Shown here: positions 44,574-54,046 of the stretch, piece after piece
Layout: each line of letters begins with the position of its first letter
Position numbering within the stretch: position 1 is the stretch's first letter
NCBI GenBank assembly: GCA_963710745.1
Contig: CAVQBP010000008.1
Span: 110,737 to 174,736, forward strand
Source of the DNA: CAVQBP01 sp963710745
GTDB lineage: Bacteria; Bacteroidota; Ignavibacteria; Ignavibacteriales; Ignavibacteriaceae
Length of the DNA: 64,000 nucleotides
Reading direction: 5' to 3'
The notes under the pieces: generated by a model
Told to the model about the DNA's origin: nothing
Databases searched by the model: none
Seen by the model: the letters and a program-made list of their open reading frames with translations, nothing else
Made by a program: the position numbers and the translations under genes

Positions 44574-45919
44574 TATAAATTATTAACCGCTTCTTTAAAT
44601 ACTTTTCCTCGATGTTCGTAATTATCGAACATATCAAAACTTGCGCAAGCCGGAGATAATAAAACGATCTCATTCTCTCTTGCTTCCTGATTAGCTGCGA
44701 TAACAACATCCTCCAGTGAAGGTTTCACTTCAACTTTTATTTCCGAATGAAAAAAATTAAAAATCTTATCTGCCGATGAACCGATTGCATATATTTTCTT
44801 CACCTTGTCAACTACAAGCTGTTTTATTTTGTTATAGTCATTTCCTTTATCCTGCCCGCCAAGAATTAAAAAGATCGGTTCATCAAAGCTTCTTAATGCG
44901 TACCAGACAGAATCAACATTGGTCGCTTTGGAATCATTAATAAACTTCACACCATTTAATTCTCTCACAAACTCCAACCTGTGCTCAACACCCTGGAAAG
45001 TCTTTAACCCTTCTTTGATTTTTTCATTATCAAGATTGAATATTTTTGCCGCAGTTATTGCTGCCATTGCATTTGCAATATTATGCTCTCCTTTTAGATT
45101 TATTTCAGATATGTCACACGTAAATCTTGTTTCACCTTCAACATTGAACATAACCTGCGTGCCTGATAAATAGCATCCATTCAACTGTGGTTCATTTAGA
45201 GAGAAATAAAAACTCATGCTTGAATAATTTGTTAAAGAATTACTCAAGGTATCATCATCTTTGTTAAGAATCAGAAAATCATGATTATCCTGGTTTTTAT
45301 ATATTCTAAGTTTTGAGCTGATATAATTTTCAAATTTGTTTTCATACCGGTTTAAATGATCGGGAGTTATATTCAATATCATCCCGATATTTGGTTTGAA
45401 ATCCTTTATCAAATCAAGCTGGAAGCTGGAAATTTCAAGAATAATAAAATCATTTTCCGAAGCTTCCGGAACGACTTCACTAAATGCAGTACCGATATTA
45501 CCGGCAATAAATGTTTTTACTCCTGAAGTTTTAAATAAATGACCGCAAAGACTTGTTGTGGTTGTTTTTCCATTTGTTCCTGTTATAGCAATTATTTTTC
45601 CTTTACAGAAATTATAAGCCAGTTCTATTTCACTTATTACTTCAATATTTTTTTCTTTAGCTCTCACTAATACAGGAGCATTTGAAGGAACTCCCGGACT
45701 AACGACCATTAAATCACAATTATAGACTTTATCTGAATGCTCTCCGATTTCAAATTCAATATTATTTTCTTTTAAAGTTTCAGTTGATCTAATAAGATTT
45801 TCATTCTTACCTGAATCTGAGACAAAGGGATTACCGCCGAGTTTTTTAATTAATTTCGCAGCACCAATCCCGCTTCTTACTGCACCTATTACCGATATAT
45901 TTCTATTCTTTATTTCCAT
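44573..45919 (-). CDS. murD: UDP-N-acetylmuramoyl-L-alanine--D-glutamate ligase
   Basis: Adds D-Glu to the growing muropeptide. The 448-aa protein has the N-terminal VIGAVRSGIGAAKL, the ATP loop GTNGKTT at 114-120, EISSFQLD typical of MurD, and the C-terminal GGQDKGNDY and LLSPACASFDMFDNYEHRG. The spacing of 19 bp after mraY and one-base overlap with ftsW show co-translation. Confidence 0.97.
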   Translation of the reverse strand: MEIKNRNISVIGAVRSGIGAAKLIKKLGGNPFVSDSGKNENLIRSTETLKENNIEFEIGEHSDKVYNCDLMVVSPGVPSNAPVLVRAKEKNIEVISEIELAYNFCKGKIIAITGTNGKTTTTSLCGHLFKTSGVKTFIAGNIGTAFSEVVPEASENDFIILEISSFQLDLIKDFKPNIGMILNITPDHLNRYENKFENYISSKLRIYKNQDNHDFLILNKDDDTLSNSLTNYSSMSFYFSLNEPQLNGCYLSGTQVMFNVEGETRFTCDISEINLKGEHNIANAMAAITAAKIFNLDNEKIKEGLKTFQGVEHRLEFVRELNGVKFINDSKATNVDSVWYALRSFDEPIFLILGGQDKGNDYNKIKQLVVDKVKKIYAIGSSADKIFNFFHSEIKVEVKPSLEDVVIAANQEARENEIVLLSPACASFDMFDNYEHRGKVFKEAVNNL

Positions 45920-45938
45920 TTTAACAGGATTTAAACTA

Positions 45939-47048
45939 TTAACGTATTTTAAATGATGCTAAACTAACAATTGCTAAAATTATTGCAATGATATAGAACC
46001 GGATAACAATTTTCGGTTCAGGCCATCCAACCATTTCAAAATGATGATGTATCGGAGCCATCTTAAAAACTCTTCTCCCTTCACCATATTTTCTTTTGGT
46101 ATATTTGAAATATAACCGTTGAATTATCACAGAAATTGTTTCCATAAAAAAAACACCGCCGAGAATCGGAATTAATAATTCTTTTTTTATTAATACCGCG
46201 ATAATTCCAAATGCACCGCCAAGAGCCAGTGACCCAGTATCACCCATAAATACCTGGGCCGGGTAAGAATTAAACCATAAAAAGCCAAGTGATGCACCTA
46301 CAAGAGCCGCAACATATACTGTTAACTCACCGGCGCCGGGTAAATAAATTATATTAAGATAATCTGAGAATATTGCATTGCCGCTGACATAGCATAATAT
46401 AGAAAGCGCTATCATTACAATAACAAGCACTCCAATTGCCAGACCATCAAGACCATCAGTTAAGTTTACTGCATTAGAGGTGGCTGTAATAATAAAAACA
46501 ACAACAGGAATATAAAAGTATGAAAAATCAAAATTAACATTTTTTAAAAACGGAACAGTAGTAACAGAATTTATAACATCAAATTGCGGAGAAAAATATA
46601 TTACTGCTCCTACTACCAAACCAATTATCACCTGACCTAATAGTTTGTAACGTGCTATTAATCCGTTAGGATATTTTTTTACCACCTTTAGATAGTCATC
46701 AAGAAAACCAACAGCACATAACCAGATAGTACCTGCCAGGATTAATATTATATAAAGACTTTTAATATCAGCCCAAAGTAGTACAGGAATAACGACGGAA
46801 AAAATAATTATGATGCCGCCCATAGTCGGTGTACCCGCTTTTGACCAGTGCGATTTCGGACCGTCAGCTTTTTTCGCCTCTCCAATCTGCTTTTTCTTTA
46901 AGATGGAAATTATTTTGGGTCCAAAGTAAATTGATAAGAATAAACCGAAAATCGCTGCAAGTGCGGATCTGAAAGTTAAAAACCGGAAGATATTAAATCC
47001 CGGCGGGTTAAAGGCTTTATTTATATATTCAAAAAGATAGTATAGCAT
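45939..47048 (-). CDS. mraY: Phospho-N-acetylmuramoyl-pentapeptide transferase
   Basis: Makes lipid I by moving phospho-MurNAc-pentapeptide to undecaprenyl phosphate. A 369-aa polytopic enzyme with TPTMGGIIII (74-83 region), GFLDDYLKV with the Asp pair, NAVNLTDGLDGLAIG and the MraY-specific APIHHHFEMVGWPE near the C-terminus. The N-terminal periplasmic LFEYINKAFNPPGFNIFRFLTFRS is of the Bacteroidota/Proteobacteria type. It lies between murF and murD. Confidence 0.98.
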   Translation of the reverse strand: MLYYLFEYINKAFNPPGFNIFRFLTFRSALAAIFGLFLSIYFGPKIISILKKKQIGEAKKADGPKSHWSKAGTPTMGGIIIIFSVVIPVLLWADIKSLYIILILAGTIWLCAVGFLDDYLKVVKKYPNGLIARYKLLGQVIIGLVVGAVIYFSPQFDVINSVTTVPFLKNVNFDFSYFYIPVVVFIITATSNAVNLTDGLDGLAIGVLVIVMIALSILCYVSGNAIFSDYLNIIYLPGAGELTVYVAALVGASLGFLWFNSYPAQVFMGDTGSLALGGAFGIIAVLIKKELLIPILGGVFFMETISVIIQRLYFKYTKRKYGEGRRVFKMAPIHHHFEMVGWPEPKIVIRFYIIAIILAIVSLASFKIR

Positions 47049-47079
47049 TTATTATTTTTTTATTCCAATTAAATTTGGC

Positions 47080-48486
47080 TTAGACTATTGCTTGAATAAA
47101 CTCTTCCATCTTCATTCCCCTGGAACCTTTAAAAAGTATAATTGAATTCGTAAGCTCCAGGTTTTTTAAGAAAGACTTTAGACTTTCTCTATTCCTAAAA
47201 TGTTTTTTTATAATTTTCGAATTATTGATTACATCGGATAAATATTTCATTCTTTTTCCGACTGTATATAATTCGGTAATTTTATTTTTAATTATATAAG
47301 GTGCTAATTTTTTATGAAGTTCAATCCCTTCTTTACCTAATTCAAACATATCTCCAAGAACAGCAATTTTTCTTTTAAAGTTTTTTAATTGTGATAAAAG
47401 CTCTAATGCATATTTCATAGATTCAGGATTTGCATTATATGTATCGTCTACCAGGATAAAGTCTTTAACTTTTCTAACATTTAATCTTTTTTTCACTGCT
47501 TTCAATTTCCCCGATCCAGATAGTATTTCTTTCTGTGATAATCCCAATTTTAAAGCAATAGAAACAGCTGCCAGGTAATTGGATGCATTATGATTACCAT
47601 AAAGCGGTAAAGACTGAACAATTTTTTTGTTCTTATAATTTATTTCTATAATTGGTCTGCCGTCATCCGTATAACCGCAATATTTTCCCTCCACATCTGT
47701 ATTAGGATCTTTACCTTCTTGAGTTTTAAAACCATATGTCAGATGATTTTTATAATTACCAGACGATTTTTTAAGTATCTTATCATCATTATTAATAAAG
47801 ATAAAACCGTTTTTTTCATTGGTAATTCTGAATAAAGCTGCCTTTTCTTTAAATACGCCGTTCCTGTCTTTTAAAAACTCCAGGTGAGAATCACCGATAT
47901 TCGTGATTAAAGCATAGTCAGGTTTTGCAATATCAGAGGTATATTCTATTTCACCAAAATGATTGGTGCCGAGTTCGAGAACGAGTATTTCATGTTTTTC
48001 GTTCGTGCTGAAAATTGTTAATGGAACGCCAATATGATTATTATTATTTCCTTCAGTTTTATTCACGGAATATTTTTCATTTAATAATTCTGCTATCATT
48101 TCTTTGGTTGAAGTTTTTCCATTGCTTCCTGTAATTGCAATTACCTTTATTCCTGATTTTTGCGAAAGTTTATTTCTCCAGATTTTGGCAATATCTCCTA
48201 AAGCTTTAGTTGTATCTTTGACCGTTATAACGGGGATATCAATATCTTTAAAATTTTTGTATTTGCTTCTGTTTATAACAACTGCTGCTGCACCATTTTT
48301 TATTGCAGCTCTCAAAAAATTATGTCCATCGAATTTATTTCCTTTAATTGCAACGAACAAAGCATTTTTCACTTTATTCCTTGAATCAATCAAAACAGAT
48401 GATACCGGTTTAAAATTATCCGGGTTAAATATTTCAGAATTCGGTACATCAAATAAATCCTCAATAGTTAAGTTCATCTTATTCAT
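47080..48486 (-). CDS. murF: UDP-N-acetylmuramoyl-tripeptide--D-alanyl-D-alanine ligase
   Basis: Adds D-Ala-D-Ala to the UDP-MurNAc tripeptide. It has SRNKVKNALFVAIKGNKFDGHNF in the N-terminal UDP-binding domain, the ATP loop GSNGKTSTK, LELGTNHFGEI (MurF-type) and DDTYNANPESM. I start at the ATG at 48486 (468 aa), 4 bases after an AGGTG site. A GTG at 48492, immediately after the murE stop, is also in frame. Confidence 0.97.
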   Translation of the reverse strand: MNKMNLTIEDLFDVPNSEIFNPDNFKPVSSVLIDSRNKVKNALFVAIKGNKFDGHNFLRAAIKNGAAAVVINRSKYKNFKDIDIPVITVKDTTKALGDIAKIWRNKLSQKSGIKVIAITGSNGKTSTKEMIAELLNEKYSVNKTEGNNNNHIGVPLTIFSTNEKHEILVLELGTNHFGEIEYTSDIAKPDYALITNIGDSHLEFLKDRNGVFKEKAALFRITNEKNGFIFINNDDKILKKSSGNYKNHLTYGFKTQEGKDPNTDVEGKYCGYTDDGRPIIEINYKNKKIVQSLPLYGNHNASNYLAAVSIALKLGLSQKEILSGSGKLKAVKKRLNVRKVKDFILVDDTYNANPESMKYALELLSQLKNFKRKIAVLGDMFELGKEGIELHKKLAPYIIKNKITELYTVGKRMKYLSDVINNSKIIKKHFRNRESLKSFLKNLELTNSIILFKGSRGMKMEEFIQAIV

Positions 48487-48492
48487 TTTCAC

Positions 48493-49992
48493 CTATACCA
48501 TACTTGCAGCTTGTCTGCCTGAATAAGAATAAAGATATTTCTCGGCAATCTCTTTATCAGAAAAATGATTTCTTACTCCTTTTATTTCCTGGTAATTTTC
48601 ATGGCCTTTCCCTGCAATTAAAATAACAGCATTATCTTCAGATTTTTCTATTGCTTCTTTTATTGCTTCTTCCCTGTTTTCCACAGCTTCATAATTTGTC
48701 TTTGATATACCCTTTCTAATATCATTAATAATATCCATCGGATCTTCATCTCTGGGATTATCTGAAGTAACAATTACATGCTTACTTAAATCACATGCAA
48801 TTTTACCCATTACAGGTCTCTTTGTTTTATCCCTGTTGCCCCCGCAGCCAAAAACAGTATAAACAGGATTTTTTCTGTTTGTAATTTTATTTAATGCTAA
48901 AAGTGCTTTTTCAAGACTATCTGCCGTATGAGAATAATCAATAATACATTTTTTTGAACCGCTTCCGACTACTTCAAATCTACCGGGCACCTGCTTGGTT
49001 GTTTTAATTCCTTCAACGCAGACTTTCTCTTCTACACCTAACGAAACAGCAGCAGCAAAAGCTGCGCACGCATTATATGCATTAAATTCTCCTATTAATG
49101 ATGTCGATGCCTGAAATTCATTTCCAAGGTATTCAATCGAAAAAGAAGTTCCGCTTAAATCATATTTTATATTTTTTAAAATAAAATCTGCACCCGGTGT
49201 AGTTCCGTAAGAAAGGGGATGTGCTTTGGAGTTTTGGGTTAGAGTTAGACAGTTCTTGTCATCGGAATTGATTACACCGAATGCAGATGGTAATAAAGAA
49301 TCGAAAAGAATTTTTTTTGCGTTAAGATAATTTTCAAATGTATCGTGGAAATCAAGATGATCCGAAGTTATATTTGTAAAAACGGCTGCCGAAAAATACA
49401 AACCCAAAACCCTGTTTAAGACTAATGAATGCGAAGAAACTTCCATTACAGCACAATCACAATTCTGATTATACATCTCGAACAGGAGTTCATTTAGTTC
49501 AACCGATTCAGGTGTTGTAAGCTGTGTCTTAATTTCTTTATTCCCGATAAAATTTGAAATAGTACCTATAAGTCCGACCTTATTTCCATTAGTTTCAAAA
49601 ATATTCTTTATAAAATATGAAGTAGTAGTTTTTCCATTTGTACCTGTTATTCCAATTAACTTTAGTTTCTTTGAAGGTTGATCAAAATAAATATTCGATA
49701 TTTGAGCAAGAGCCACTCTGCTGTCTTTAACTAATATTTTAGCTAAACCATCGTGATTGAATATCTCATCCGGTACACTATCATTATCTTCCAGAATTAC
49801 AGCAAAAGCTCCATTATTAATAGCATCCAGGATGAACTTGTGTCCGTCGATCTTATACCCTTTTATAGCAACAAAAACCGAGTCTCTGATTACTTTTCTC
49901 GAATCATAAAATATCCCGGTAACATCTTTCCTTTGCACTTCTCCGGTAATCTGAATCGCATTTATTTTACTTACTAATGCTGTCAATTCCAT
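48493..49992 (-). CDS. murE: UDP-MurNAc-L-Ala-D-Glu--meso-diaminopimelate ligase
   Basis: Adds the third muropeptide residue. The 499-aa protein has SRKVIRDSVFVAIKGYKIDGHKF, the ATP loop GTNGKTTT, and MEVSSHSLVLNRV. The specificity motif is DNPR at residues 411-414 (SDNPRDEDP), the signature for meso-diaminopimelate rather than lysine, which fits a Gram-negative wall. It abuts the ftsI stop (stop and ATG adjacent) and is itself followed directly by murF. Confidence 0.97.
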   Translation of the reverse strand: MELTALVSKINAIQITGEVQRKDVTGIFYDSRKVIRDSVFVAIKGYKIDGHKFILDAINNGAFAVILEDNDSVPDEIFNHDGLAKILVKDSRVALAQISNIYFDQPSKKLKLIGITGTNGKTTTSYFIKNIFETNGNKVGLIGTISNFIGNKEIKTQLTTPESVELNELLFEMYNQNCDCAVMEVSSHSLVLNRVLGLYFSAAVFTNITSDHLDFHDTFENYLNAKKILFDSLLPSAFGVINSDDKNCLTLTQNSKAHPLSYGTTPGADFILKNIKYDLSGTSFSIEYLGNEFQASTSLIGEFNAYNACAAFAAAVSLGVEEKVCVEGIKTTKQVPGRFEVVGSGSKKCIIDYSHTADSLEKALLALNKITNRKNPVYTVFGCGGNRDKTKRPVMGKIACDLSKHVIVTSDNPRDEDPMDIINDIRKGISKTNYEAVENREEAIKEAIEKSEDNAVILIAGKGHENYQEIKGVRNHFSDKEIAEKYLYSYSGRQAASMV

Positions 49993-51984
49993 TTAATATA
50001 CTACCGTTCCATTTATTGAAGCTTCTTTACAATTTAAGACACAAAGCTCATCCTTATGAAATCTGGTTCCCGGATTAATACTTTGAGATAAAACTGAACC
50101 TGATCCTCTAATTGTATATCTGATGCCCAGCTTAGTTAATAAATAAATCGCATCTCTTATCGAATAGTTTGTCAAATCTGGCATAACATTATTCGCGGAA
50201 AAATCTTTTTCATTTATATGCTGAATATTAGAGCTTCCTTTAGCCGGAACTATGTTAGGAAAATTATAATTCGATTTTTCAACAGAAGCTATATGCATTT
50301 CTGCTTCATGAGAAGTATTCAGGAGTTCCGGATCCGCCTTAATCATTCTTTCAGCTACATTCTTAAAAATAGGAGCTGCAACACTGCCGCCATATCGGCC
50401 AACTTTAGGAGCATTAACCAGTATTAAACAAATTACTTTAGGATTATCTGACGGGAAAAAACCAATAAAGGATGAATTGTAATCGGATTTTGAGTATTTA
50501 CCGTTTTCTAACCGTTGCGCGGTTCCGGTTTTACCGCCAACTTTAAGATTATCAATCTTTGCATTTACACCAGTACCTTTTTCCACTACATTATATAGAA
50601 TTTCTCTCATCTTCTTGGAAGTTTCTTCGCTTATAACCCGTCTGACCTGCCCTGGAGAATCTTCAAATATAACAGAGCCGTTACCATCAACCTCTCTTTT
50701 TACAATTAATGGTTTGTATAAGATTCCGCCATTAATTAATGCACAATATGATGAAATCAATTGTAAGGGAGTAACCATTAATTCATATCCGAATGACATA
50801 AATGCTTTAGTAACTGCAGACCAATCGTTTGGTTTTTTAAGTTCCCCGTCAACTTCCCCGGGCAGCTTAATTCCAGTATAATTACCAAAGCCAAAAGCTC
50901 TAACATATTTATAATAGATATCATCATTTATCCTTTGAACTAATTTCGACATCCCAACATTGCTCGACTGCTCCATAACACCCATTACCGAAAGATATTG
51001 ATGTTTATGGGTGTCACTTATCCGGATATTTTTGAATTTATAGCTTCCGTTTTCTACATTAACCGTTTCATTTAATCTGCAAAGATGGCGATCCAGCAAT
51101 ACTGCCATTGTTATTGATTTAAAAGTTGAACCCGGTTCATATGAATCCGTAATCGCCTTATCTTTTCTATCAGAATCATCAAACTTCCAATAAGTTTCGG
51201 GGTCATAATCATTTAAATTGGCCAGTGCCAGGATTTCACCATTTTGCGGATTCATTATAATTCCTGTCGCGGATATACCTCCATAAACATCAAGTCCATT
51301 CTTTAATTCTTCTTCTAAAATAGCCTGGTAAGTTTTATTGATTGTGAGATAAATATTATCTCCCGGGACAGCAGGCTGCGTTTCCTCTTCAGCAACAGTA
51401 ATCATATCCCCGATAGCATTTCTTTCAACCAGCATCTTCCCTTCATCTCCCTGCAGTACCCGGTCGAAAGAGTTTTCAATTCCGTTAACTCCTCTGAAGT
51501 TGTTGTTTACATAACCTAAAATGTGAGACGCCAGCTTCTTGTATTGATAAATACGCGTCGGATCTTCATTATAAAATAAACCGGTAACCTTAAAATTCTT
51601 CAATAATAATGCGTCTTCGCTCGAAGCCTTCCTCTCAATACAGATAGTTTTTTTTGAATCTTTCATAAGATTCAAATAATGCTTTTCACTTTTCCCAAAT
51701 ACCGAAGTAAATTTTTTTGCGATTTTAATCTTGCCGGATCCCGAGACCATTCTCATATCCAGGTAAAAAGAAACATCATTGCGGTTGTAAACCAGCAGAG
51801 TATTATTTCTGTCATATATCAAACCTCTGTCTGCTTCAATTTTTTCTACTTTTGTCTGCTGTTTCTGAGCATAATATTTCAACTCTTCACTTTTTACTAT
51901 TTGAATATCAAACAGTTTAATGACCAATGCCGTAAAGAATAGAAAAATAAAAACAATTACTATTAAGGCTCTTGAATTATTCAT
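49993..51984 (-). CDS. ftsI: Penicillin-binding protein 3 / FtsI-type transpeptidase with PASTA domain
   Basis: Septal peptidoglycan transpeptidase. I start at the ATG at 51984 (663 aa), which has AAGGA 6 bases upstream and overlaps ftsL by 8 bp; the frame is open to 51999. One membrane helix at about 6-26 precedes the PBP dimerisation domain. The transpeptidase domain has the active Ser286 in STFK, the SSN motif, and GGKTGTAQ. The last about 60 residues (VMPDLTNYSIRDAIYLLTKLG) form a PASTA domain, more often seen in Gram-positive PBP2x and in Bacteroidota FtsI than in E. coli. Confidence 0.97.
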   Translation of the reverse strand: MNNSRALIVIVFIFLFFTALVIKLFDIQIVKSEELKYYAQKQQTKVEKIEADRGLIYDRNNTLLVYNRNDVSFYLDMRMVSGSGKIKIAKKFTSVFGKSEKHYLNLMKDSKKTICIERKASSEDALLLKNFKVTGLFYNEDPTRIYQYKKLASHILGYVNNNFRGVNGIENSFDRVLQGDEGKMLVERNAIGDMITVAEEETQPAVPGDNIYLTINKTYQAILEEELKNGLDVYGGISATGIIMNPQNGEILALANLNDYDPETYWKFDDSDRKDKAITDSYEPGSTFKSITMAVLLDRHLCRLNETVNVENGSYKFKNIRISDTHKHQYLSVMGVMEQSSNVGMSKLVQRINDDIYYKYVRAFGFGNYTGIKLPGEVDGELKKPNDWSAVTKAFMSFGYELMVTPLQLISSYCALINGGILYKPLIVKREVDGNGSVIFEDSPGQVRRVISEETSKKMREILYNVVEKGTGVNAKIDNLKVGGKTGTAQRLENGKYSKSDYNSSFIGFFPSDNPKVICLILVNAPKVGRYGGSVAAPIFKNVAERMIKADPELLNTSHEAEMHIASVEKSNYNFPNIVPAKGSSNIQHINEKDFSANNVMPDLTNYSIRDAIYLLTKLGIRYTIRGSGSVLSQSINPGTRFHKDELCVLNCKEASINGTVVY

Positions 51985-52306
51985 ATTTATCCTTAACAAT
52001 TTTTGACACTTTTTCTATCTCACTTTTATCCACATTCAGAATAATCGGTGCATCGGAAGGTTTAACCATCCCGAGTTCTTTTTCAGCAAGCGGTACGATC
52101 CTATCTTCCGCAGTTAAAGCCTGCTGCCGGGCAGATAAGCTCAACTTCCAATTTTTAATATTTTCCAATTCCTGCTCTGCTAAAACTTTTTGCCTTGTCA
52201 ATTCTTCACAATTTAATTTTATTCCCACGTAGCCAAGTATAAATAGAGTAATTGTCACCATATAGAAAAGTGTAAACAAGATTAATGGTTTTGCACTTTT
52301 TTTCAT
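51977..52306 (-). CDS. ftsL: Cell division protein FtsL (FtsL-like)
   Basis: A 109-aa bitopic protein: one membrane helix at about 8-28 (LILFTLFYMVTITLFILGYVG) and a periplasmic leucine-rich coiled coil (about 32-65). FtsL is poorly conserved, so the call rests on size, topology and position between rsmH and ftsI. It overlaps rsmH by 4 bp (ATGA) and ftsI by 8 bp. Confidence 0.88.
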   Translation of the reverse strand: MKKSAKPLILFTLFYMVTITLFILGYVGIKLNCEELTRQKVLAEQELENIKNWKLSLSARQQALTAEDRIVPLAEKELGMVKPSDAPIILNVDKSEIEKVSKIVKDKYE

Positions 52307-53226
52307 ATTCTTACTGCCGCCCGCAACTTTGCACTTCTTGCGCGGTTATTAATTTCAATCTCTCCAGGAGTCGGAACCACAGGTTTTTTTGTTAGTATTT
52401 TCAGCCTGCTTTCTTTATCGCATTGGCAAACAGGAAAATCCTTGGGACATATACAGTCCAGGGTTTCATATTTAAAATATTCTTTAACAATCCTATCTTC
52501 CAAAGAGTGATATGAAATAACTACTATTACGCCGCCTTTTTTTAACAGGTCCACACTTTTCTTCAAAAAATTTTCCAGATTATTTAATTCATCGTTTACA
52601 AATATTCGTAAAGCTTGAAAAATTCGAGAAAGAGTTTTTGCCAGATATCTTTGAGGTGTTATTCTGCTGACAATACTGCTCAGCTCAACAGTAGTTTTAA
52701 TTTTATCTTTTTCCCTGTACCTGCAGATTTCCCTGGCAATTTTTTTTGAATTTTTTTCTTCACCAAATTTGAAGAAGATATTTTCAAGGTCCTCTTCAGA
52801 AAAAGAATTAATAACATCCGATGCATTGACTATTTTGTTCTTATCCATTCTTAAGTCCAGCATTGCCTCTTTCCTGTAAGTAAAACCCTTCTCAGCATTA
52901 TCAAGCTGAAAAGATGAAACTCCCAGATCAGCTAAAATACCATCATAGAGCCCAATCGATTCAATTTTCGAAATAATATCGATTTGGGTAAAATTAAAAT
53001 TATGAAGCTTAATCCGTTTTTCATTTTCAAATTTTTCTTTTGAAAAATTAAAAGCGTCTAAATCCATATCCGTTGAGACAAGTATACCGTTTTTATTAAT
53101 TCTTTTTAAAATCTCTTCTGAATGACCTCCATATCCTAAAGTAGCATCGAAATAAGTTCCTGATAAATCAGTAATTAAATAGTCCAGACTTTCCGTTAAC
53201 AAAACGGGCTTATGAAGCTTTTCCAT
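52303..53226 (-). CDS. rsmH: 16S rRNA m4C1402 methyltransferase RsmH (MraW)
   Basis: SAM-dependent methyltransferase that modifies C1402 of 16S rRNA. The 307-aa protein has FDATLGYGGHSEEIL (SAM motif I region), DGILADLGVSSFQLDNAEKGF, and RIFQALRIFVNDELNNLE with YHSLEDRIVK, all diagnostic. The ATG directly follows the mraZ stop. It is the second gene in the dcw cluster, its usual place. Confidence 0.98.
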   Translation of the reverse strand: MEKLHKPVLLTESLDYLITDLSGTYFDATLGYGGHSEEILKRINKNGILVSTDMDLDAFNFSKEKFENEKRIKLHNFNFTQIDIISKIESIGLYDGILADLGVSSFQLDNAEKGFTYRKEAMLDLRMDKNKIVNASDVINSFSEEDLENIFFKFGEEKNSKKIAREICRYREKDKIKTTVELSSIVSRITPQRYLAKTLSRIFQALRIFVNDELNNLENFLKKSVDLLKKGGVIVVISYHSLEDRIVKEYFKYETLDCICPKDFPVCQCDKESRLKILTKKPVVPTPGEIEINNRARSAKLRAAVRI

Positions 53227-53664
53227 TTACTTAGCCATTACTTTAGCTGCAATTTGTTCATAAGTTTCGTCAGATTGTTCCAGGTACTCTTTATAAATAT
53301 TGGGATTCCACACTTCAATTTTTTTTAATGCCCCCAGTATTAGAACTTCTTTTTCAATTTTAGCATAATCAATTAATATTTGTGGAATTAATATTCTTGC
53401 TTGAGAATCCAGTTTATCTTCCGATGCATATTGTGAAATCATTCTGATAAATTTTGCATCTTCAGGATCGAAAGGATTAAGCATGAGCAGCTTATCCTCA
53501 ATAAGCTGCCATTGATCGAGAGGATATATATCGATACAAGCGGCTGTGCCTTGAGTAATAATAAAAGTCTCATTAGATTCGGGAGAAACCTGTTTCCTTA
53601 ATTTAACAGGAATACTTATTCTGCCTTTAGAATCTATTGAGTATGAAAACTGACCTCTAAACAT
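53227..53664 (-). CDS. mraZ: Transcriptional regulator MraZ
   Basis: A 145-aa DNA-binding protein with two SpoVT/AbrB-like repeats: DSKGRISIPVKLRKQV at about 11-26 and LDSQARILIPQILIDYAKI at about 83-101. It regulates the dcw promoter in characterised bacteria. It is the first gene of the cluster, and three candidate MraZ boxes lie 25-50 bp upstream of its ATG. Confidence 0.97.
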   Translation of the reverse strand: MFRGQFSYSIDSKGRISIPVKLRKQVSPESNETFIITQGTAACIDIYPLDQWQLIEDKLLMLNPFDPEDAKFIRMISQYASEDKLDSQARILIPQILIDYAKIEKEVLILGALKKIEVWNPNIYKEYLEQSDETYEQIAAKVMAK

Positions 53665-53688
53665 TGTCCAACTCTAATTTGGTTCTTT

Positions 53689-53714
53689 TCACCACAAATC
53701 CCCACAACTCCCCA
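53689..53714 (-). promoter_or_regulatory. MraZ box: three direct repeats at 10-bp spacing
   Basis: On the minus strand TGGGGA (53714-53709), TGGGGA (53704-53699) and TGGTGA (53694-53689) repeat at exact 10-bp intervals, TTTGGGGAGT / TGTGGGGATT / TGTGGTGAAA. Triple TGGGN repeats with 5-bp gaps are the known MraZ target in E. coli and mycoplasmas. They lie just after the -10 box, over the expected transcription start, so MraZ binding would block the cluster's promoter. Confidence 0.85.
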
Positions 53715-53744
53715 AAAATACGTTAAATTTTATGGAAATGTCAA
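53715..53744 (-). promoter_or_regulatory. Candidate promoter of the dcw cluster
   Basis: TTGACA (53744-53739) and TATTTT (53720-53715) on the minus strand are separated by 18 bases. The -10 box abuts the MraZ repeats. The match to a sigma70-type promoter is good at -35 and moderate at -10. Confidence 0.6.
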
Positions 53745-53924
53745 GAAGTTTTTTACTTTTTTACCACATTTTTTTATTTTTTTGCCGATTAAGTAATACA
53801 CCGGGGAGTTATTTCAGCGGAAACTAAATTTTTAAATGATTAAAAATGACTGAGATTTTTAATAAAATTGAATAAAACGTAAGAATTCATTTATGAAATC
53901 AAGAAGAAAAGGATTCTTTTTTTT

Positions 53925-54046
53925 AACCCAAATTATGCATTAGAGCGAATTTCGCAGCTCTGATTTCCAAAATTTAACTTAAATTAAAATTAATAATTCA
54001 GGACTGGAGTCATGGTAAACAAAAAATTTAAATCACTATTTGGGTT
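53925..54046. repeat. Dispersed intergenic repeat, copy 2 (about 122 bp)
   Basis: The left end AACCCAAATTATGCATTAG matches the left end of the copy at 34286 (20 of 22 positions over the first 22) and, over about 50 bp, that copy's right end in reverse complement. The right end, reversed, reads AACCCAAAT and then diverges. It lies between the dcw promoter and the 3' end of the 117-aa membrane protein gene, whose stop codon touches the right end. Like copy 1 it follows the 3' end of a minus-strand gene. Origin and function unknown. Confidence 0.6.
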
